Source: Desulfotignum sp. (GTDB lineage: Bacteria; Desulfobacterota; Desulfobacteria; Desulfobacterales; Desulfobacteraceae). Taken from it: a DNA stretch of 40,972 nucleotides. Positions 36,734 to 40,972 of this stretch are shown here, one piece after another. The stretch lies in contig JAGYOW010000028.1 in the NCBI GenBank assembly GCA_018399285.1, positions 1-40,972 of the forward strand, in the 5' to 3' direction. Made by a program: the position numbers and the translations under genes. Position 1 is the stretch's first letter, and each line of letters starts with the position of its first letter. The notes under the pieces are model-generated. The model was given only the letters and a program-made list of their open reading frames with translations, did no database searches and was not told the DNA's origin.

Positions 36734-37958
36734 GCAGTTCCAGGGCCATGGCGGCAAAAATTTTCTTGTTTTTTTCCCGGTCATCAAATTTGAATTCAAA
36801 TTTTTTTGCCAAAGCAAGACCGCCGGGACCGGCCAGCCCGATGCACACAGTGCCCACCTGTTTCAGTGTCGGCCCCCCGCCGGGACCGGCAATACCGGTG
36901 GTGGAAACGGCTCAGTCCGATCCCGCCACCTGCCTTGCCCCGGCAGCCATTTCCAGGGCCGTATTTTCATGCACGGCCCCGCAGGTATCAAGGGTTTGGG
37001 GATTGACCCCCAGCACCTTGATTTTAGCGGAATTGGCATAGGTGACCGCAGACAGTAAAAAATAATCCGAACTGCCCGGCACCTGGGTGATCAAATGGGC
37101 AATCAGTCCGCCGGTGCAGGATTCCGCCACAGCCAGGGTCTGGCCTTTCCGGGCCAGGCATTGCCCCACTTCCGCTTCCAGAGACAGGCCGGTCCTTGAC
37201 ACCACTTTGCTGCCCAGCTGCCGGGCCACCCATTGTCCGGCCTGAGCCAGAACAGTTTCCGCTTCTTTGCCGGCTTCATCCGCATCACTGACCAGCTTGA
37301 CTTCAATCACGGGAAAACTGGCCCTGAATCCCAGACGGATGCCTGGAAACAGGTCTTCAAACCCGGTCAGCAGGGTGCCCACCCGGGATTCATGAAGCCC
37401 GAACACGGTGAACCGCCGGATAAGCAGCCGGGTCTGTTTGCCTTGAACGGCTTCAATGCGGGGAACCACACACGCATCCATCATCTGTTTCATTTCCGAC
37501 GGCACCCCGGGCATGCAGAAAAACCAGCACTGGTTGAGCTGAAATGCAAATCCCGGTGCGGTGCCATAATTATTTTCCAGTACCTGGGCTGAATCCGGCA
37601 GCCAGGCCTGTTTTTCATTGTCCGGGGTCAATTCAAATCCCCGGCGGTCAAAATAGGTTTTCATGGATGCCAGGGCCTTGGGATTCAAGGTCAAAGACGC
37701 TTTCAACGCCTCTGCACAGGCCTGTGCTGTGATATCATCCCGGGTGGGCCCCAGCCCGCCCGTGACCAGACAGATCCTGGCCCGCCGGGAAATGGCCAGC
37801 ACTGTTTTGCAGACCGCGTCCACATCATCGCCTTTGACCGTGATCTGGGACACCCGGATGCCCATCTGTTTGAGCCGGTCACATAAAAACGCACTGTTGG
37901 TGTCCACCAGATCTCCCAGCAGCACCTCATCTCCGGTGGAAAGAATTTCAGCTGTCAT
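36699..37958 (-). CDS. cinA: CinA / nicotinamide-nucleotide amidase with an in-frame TGA codon
   Basis: The N-terminal domain (about residues 1-170) is a MoaB/MogA-type fold, [18 protein letters not shown] and [10 protein letters not shown]. The C-terminal domain (about 255-419) is the PncC-type deamidase of NMN salvage, [15 protein letters not shown] near 277. At codon 349 (36912-36914) a TGA interrupts GSD-[TGA][13 protein letters not shown]. The same frame continues without any shift for 66 further codons, containing the conserved TGIAGP block, to a TAA at 36699. The readthrough product of 419 residues equals the usual CinA length. It overlaps the radical SAM gene upstream by 4 nt (ATGA), so both are translationally coupled. 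The TGA could be selenocysteine, a nonsense mutation of TGG, TGC or TGT, or a base-call error. Confidence 0.8.
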
Positions 37959-39526
37959 TGTTTCATCCTTGGCTTGATATGAGTGGATCCGACCTGCTCT
38001 GACTGCCAGTCCGGATTGAAAAACATGGCATGGTTGGCGGAAAAAAAGGCCGGATTTTTTCGAAACCCGGATCCGATGGCCAACTGTTTCTTAAACGTTT
38101 TATCCAGAAACTGCTTCACCTGTTTTCTGTCCCACCCGGCCGGATGGACAAAATTCAGGTATAACGACAGGTCGCCCTGGTAAAACTCTCTGGTTTCAAG
38201 GTCTTTGGCTTCTTGACTGAACCGGGGCAGATTAAACACCGCCAGATTCAGATAATCAATATATTGCGCATGGGCCCGGGTGAACGCCAGGGTGGTGTGC
38301 GCGGAAGACCGGTCTTCAAACTGGGTGCCGAACAGCAGATATACATAGGTAAAAATTCCTGCCTGGTGCAGATTTTCCAGAATCCGGGACACCAGATCCA
38401 GGCGGGTGCCTTTGTTCATCCGGTCTAAAACCGCCTGATCTCCGGACTCCAGACCCAATTTAAGCATCAGGCATCCACTGCGTTTGAGTTGATGACAGAA
38501 CGTTGGATCCGCCAGATCTTTTTCAAACCGGACAAACCCGTACCAGGTGAACGGCACCTTTAGGCCGGCGTGGGCCAGGGCCCGCAAAAATGCCGGGGTC
38601 ATGGCATCATCGATAAAATGCATGGTATCCGGCTGAAACCGATGTGCCAATGCCTGTGTGTCCGCCAGCACCCGGGAGGCCCGCTGGGTGCTGTAGGCAT
38701 GGGTTTCCGCTTTTTCAGGGCAGAACCGGCATTTGCGCCAGTAGCACCCGATGGTGGTTCTGAAGGGCAGTACCCGGGCCGGCGATATATACCCGGCCTT
38801 GTCGGCAAACCCGAAATCCGGCACATAATGCCGTTTTGTGGTACCGGGTTTTCCTAAAAGATCCAGCAGCGGGATTTCTCCTTCTCCGGCAATCATGTGA
38901 TCGATGAGTCCGGAAAACGGATGATTGAAATCCGGCCGGCTCATCCAGGAAGACACCAGGCCCCCGCCCATGACGATTTTTTTGTCCGGAAAATTCTTCC
39001 GGATCCACCCGGCCAGCGCAAAGCTGACCAGGGCCTGGTTCAGGTAACACAAAGAGATCCCCACCCAGGGCGAGTCCCATTGGGATATTACGGGTTTGAG
39101 CTGGTCTTCAAAAAAAGAAAAAAACGGATTGAACCGGCAGGTGTCTGCACTTTTGATCAGATCCCGGCTGCGCAGCGGGCTCAGTTGACGGTCGGTGTAG
39201 TCACTCAACGTCACCTTGAACCGGGTGGTATCCACGGCAAGAGACAGCAGTTTATTCAAATCATACACCCGCTGGTGGTACCGGTCTTCATTGGTGTAAA
39301 GCCCCGGATCCTGAAGGTCTGCCAGGATGGCATCCCGGTTTTTCAAAGCCCGGGCCGACCAGGAATCGGTTGCCGTCAAATTTTGTCGGATCAGGTAATG
39401 AAACCCCTGAATATTGGCATCTGACACGCAGCACTCAATATTGTTTTCCTGAAGCGCGGCAGCCAGATACGCCACACCGGCCGGGGGTTCACAGGGTTTG
39501 GCCACCGGAGGAAACAATAATAACAT
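37955..39526 (-). CDS. B12-binding-type radical SAM protein
   Basis: A 523-residue protein. The N-terminus MLLLFPPVAKPCEPPAGVAYLA resembles the cobalamin-binding domain of B12-radical SAM proteins, followed by a long linker with QWDSPWVGISLCYLNQAL and KIVMGGGLVSSW. The radical SAM cysteines are in GCYWRKCRFCPEKAE near residue 260, spaced C-x4-C-x2-C instead of the common C-x3-C-x2-C. The SAM-binding and barrel region continues with HFIDDAMTPAFLRAL and LKLGLESGDQAVLDRMNKG. The function is unknown. It precedes cinA with a 4-nt overlap. The ATG at 39526 has only a weak AGGA site. Confidence 0.82.
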   Translation of the reverse strand: MLLLFPPVAKPCEPPAGVAYLAAALQENNIECCVSDANIQGFHYLIRQNLTATDSWSARALKNRDAILADLQDPGLYTNEDRYHQRVYDLNKLLSLAVDTTRFKVTLSDYTDRQLSPLRSRDLIKSADTCRFNPFFSFFEDQLKPVISQWDSPWVGISLCYLNQALVSFALAGWIRKNFPDKKIVMGGGLVSSWMSRPDFNHPFSGLIDHMIAGEGEIPLLDLLGKPGTTKRHYVPDFGFADKAGYISPARVLPFRTTIGCYWRKCRFCPEKAETHAYSTQRASRVLADTQALAHRFQPDTMHFIDDAMTPAFLRALAHAGLKVPFTWYGFVRFEKDLADPTFCHQLKRSGCLMLKLGLESGDQAVLDRMNKGTRLDLVSRILENLHQAGIFTYVYLLFGTQFEDRSSAHTTLAFTRAHAQYIDYLNLAVFNLPRFSQEAKDLETREFYQGDLSLYLNFVHPAGWDRKQVKQFLDKTFKKQLAIGSGFRKNPAFFSANHAMFFNPDWQSEQVGSTHIKPRMKQ

Positions 39527-39630
39527 CAGCGCGTGTCCTAAATTTAAGTTACAATGATATTGTGTTATATCCGGCGTGCTTGTACCATATTTTGATCAAA
39601 ATCCCCAATTAAAAAATCCCGGGCATTTTT

Positions 39631-39650
39631 TGTTTCTACAAACAGAAACA
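39631..39650. repeat. Perfect inverted repeat upstream of trpE
   Basis: TGTTTCT-N6-AGAAACA lies just upstream of the trpE -35 box and 105 nt upstream of the divergent radical SAM start. Placement suits an operator for one or both genes. An A6T-CCCGGG-AT6 near-palindrome is directly adjacent at 39611-39631. Confidence 0.45.
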
Positions 39651-39656
39651 TTTGCC

Positions 39657-39685
39657 TTGACAACCTGACATAAATCATTTAATTT
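39657..39685 (+). promoter_or_regulatory. Sigma-70 promoter of trpE
   Basis: A perfect TTGACA (39657-39662), a 17-nt spacer and TAATTT (39680-39685) predict initiation near 39692, about 34 nt before the ATG. That leader is too short for a classic leader-peptide attenuator. Confidence 0.72.
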
Positions 39686-39725
39686 TTCCGTCATTTGACA
39701 CATTTTAAAACAGGACGGCTTCTCA

Positions 39726-40972
39726 ATGATTTTATCCAGATTTCCAGACAAACGCCGGTTCAAGGAACTGGCCGAAACCTGCAATGTCGTTCCCGTGTGC
39801 ATCCGGATCCTGGCCGACACCCACACACCGGTATCGGTGCTTGATAAATGCCGTGCTTCGGGAACCCAATGTTTTCTGCTGGAAAGTGTGGAAGGGGGAG
39901 AACGGTGGGCCAGATACAGCTTTTTAGGTATCCGGCCCCACGGCAGTGTGCAGGTGTTTTCCGATCATGTCACACACATAAGCGGTGCCGGCACTTCGGA
40001 AGAAAACTGTCAATCCATTGCCCACAAAAATGATCCATTATCCGTGATCCGGAAAATTCTACAGGCATATCATCCGGCCCCCATGCCGGAACTTCCCCGT
40101 TTCTGGACCGGGCTTACCGGATATGTCACCTATGAAATGGTGTCTTTTTTTGAAAATATCCCCGTGTCCCTGCCCGAGTCTGATCCGTACGCCCATTTTA
40201 TCATTCCGGATCAGATGATTATTTTTGACAATGTCCAGCAGACCATGACCTGCCTGGGCATCTGTTATCTGGACGAAAAAACCGATGCCGATGCGGCGTA
40301 TGACAGGGCATATCACGACCTGGTACACCTGCTTGACACGGTAAATGCCCCGGCATCCACATCTGTGGACACCCGTTGTCCCCCGGTAGATCTTGAACCT
40401 TTGATGCCGGCATCCCAATATATGGATGGCGTGAATACCATCAAACATCATATCCGGGAAGGAGACATCTTTCAGGCCGTGTTTTCTCAGCCGTTCTCCT
40501 GCACCACCGATCTGGACCCGGTCCGGTTCTACCGGGCCCAGCGGTATATCAACCCGTCTCCGTACATGTTTTTCATGGATTTCGGCGATCGGGTCATTGC
40601 CGGATCGTCTCCGGAAACCATGGTACGCCTGGAAAACGGTGTGGCCACCCTCAGACCCATTGCCGGCACCCGGCCCCGGGGGGATACCCGCCAGCAGGAT
40701 CAGACCCTGGCAGACGAACTGCTCAAAGATGAAAAAGAAAAAGCCGAACACGTGATGCTCATCGATCTGGGGCGCAACGATCTGGGACGTGTGGCCAAGG
40801 CCGGCACGGTCCAGGTGACCGATACCATGGTCATCGAACGCTATTCCCATGTCATGCATCTGGTGTCCAATATCACCTGTGACCTGGATTCAACTTACGA
40901 TGCCCTGGACCTGTTCCGGGCTGCATTCCCGGCAGGCACCCTCACAGGCGCACCCAAAATCAGGGCCATGGA
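39726..40972 (+). CDS. trpE: Anthranilate synthase component I, 3' end outside the window
   Basis: The first 415 codons are visible; the frame runs off the right edge. The chorismate-using enzyme makes anthranilate for tryptophan with a glutamine amidotransferase partner (TrpG). The N-terminal region contains CFLLESVEGGERWARYSFLG near residue 50, part of the tryptophan feedback site (the LLES motif). The catalytic domain shows GDIFQAVFSQPF near 250, FFMDFGDRVIAGSSPETMVR near 282, LRPIAGTRPRG near 308, DLGRNDLGRVAK near 345, ERYSHVMHLVSN near 369, and FPAGTLTGAPKIRAM at the end. TrpE is favoured over PabB by the LLES motif and by its position, but the rest of a trp operon lies outside. Confidence 0.9.
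   Translation, partial: MILSRFPDKRRFKELAETCNVVPVCIRILADTHTPVSVLDKCRASGTQCFLLESVEGGERWARYSFLGIRPHGSVQVFSDHVTHISGAGTSEENCQSIAHKNDPLSVIRKILQAYHPAPMPELPRFWTGLTGYVTYEMVSFFENIPVSLPESDPYAHFIIPDQMIIFDNVQQTMTCLGICYLDEKTDADAAYDRAYHDLVHLLDTVNAPASTSVDTRCPPVDLEPLMPASQYMDGVNTIKHHIREGDIFQAVFSQPFSCTTDLDPVRFYRAQRYINPSPYMFFMDFGDRVIAGSSPETMVRLENGVATLRPIAGTRPRGDTRQQDQTLADELLKDEKEKAEHVMLIDLGRNDLGRVAKAGTVQVTDTMVIERYSHVMHLVSNITCDLDSTYDALDLFRAAFPAGTLTGAPKIRAM

Noticed and set aside
40059..40859. 266-codon minus-strand open frame
   Set aside because: Antisense to trpE, whose own frame carries all catalytic motifs.

Overview
The window looks like chromosomal DNA of a sulfate-reducing deltaproteobacterium, most likely a Desulfobacteraceae member. 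The reasons are a qrcABCD-type periplasmic cytochrome c / molybdopterin-family / ferredoxin-like / NrfD-like respiratory complex, System II cytochrome c maturation genes (resB, ccsA), a bacteriohemerythrin, and moderate GC content. The genus is not resolved. No CRISPR array, intact insertion sequence or prophage is visible.

Layout. Positions 1-7000 hold housekeeping genes: a universal stress protein cut by the left edge, a Sua5/YciO/YrdC protein, signal peptide peptidase SppA, ribosomal protein S1 with a structured leader, cytidylate kinase, a frameshifted hisC, and a DUF1343/NamZ exo-muramidase. Positions 7598-14135 form one plus-strand operon: plsB, a fused MurU-AmgK protein, dapB, a DUF1232 protein, an alpha/beta hydrolase and a small membrane protein, ending in a strong hairpin. 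Positions 14229-26691 form a long minus-strand series, read from right to left: hemL, mpl, bacteriohemerythrin, recD, resB, ccsA, a 27-bp palindrome, qrcA, qrcB, qrcC, qrcD and a 52-residue membrane protein. A tRNA-Lys(CTT) lies at 26886-26961. Beyond it, about 27.0-32.0 kb is an AT-richer, broken stretch with remnants of a COG3357-type regulator, an ABC substrate-binding protein, an MBL-fold hydrolase, a sigma-54 activator with its core deleted and a lipoprotein. It also holds an intact lysine-rich 31-residue ORF. From 32.5 kb on, intact genes resume: an acetyl-CoA hydrolase/transferase fused to a GNAT domain, RlmD, a second hydrolase, CinA with an in-frame TGA, a radical SAM protein and the start of trpE.

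How the genes fit together. NamZ, the MurU-AmgK fusion and Mpl together describe a route from cell-wall MurNAc to UDP-MurNAc-tripeptide, with DapB supplying diaminopimelate precursor. HemL, ResB/CcsA and Qrc connect heme supply, cytochrome c maturation and a multiheme respiratory complex.

A major caveat is that frameshifts are tightly clustered in three patches (about 4.65-5.39, 16.6-25.2 and 27.0-32.0 kb), while adjacent genes are perfectly open. In the first two patches the encoded motifs are preserved once frames are stitched, which points to local consensus errors more than to gene decay. The third patch also contains large deletions and looks at least partly like real decay.
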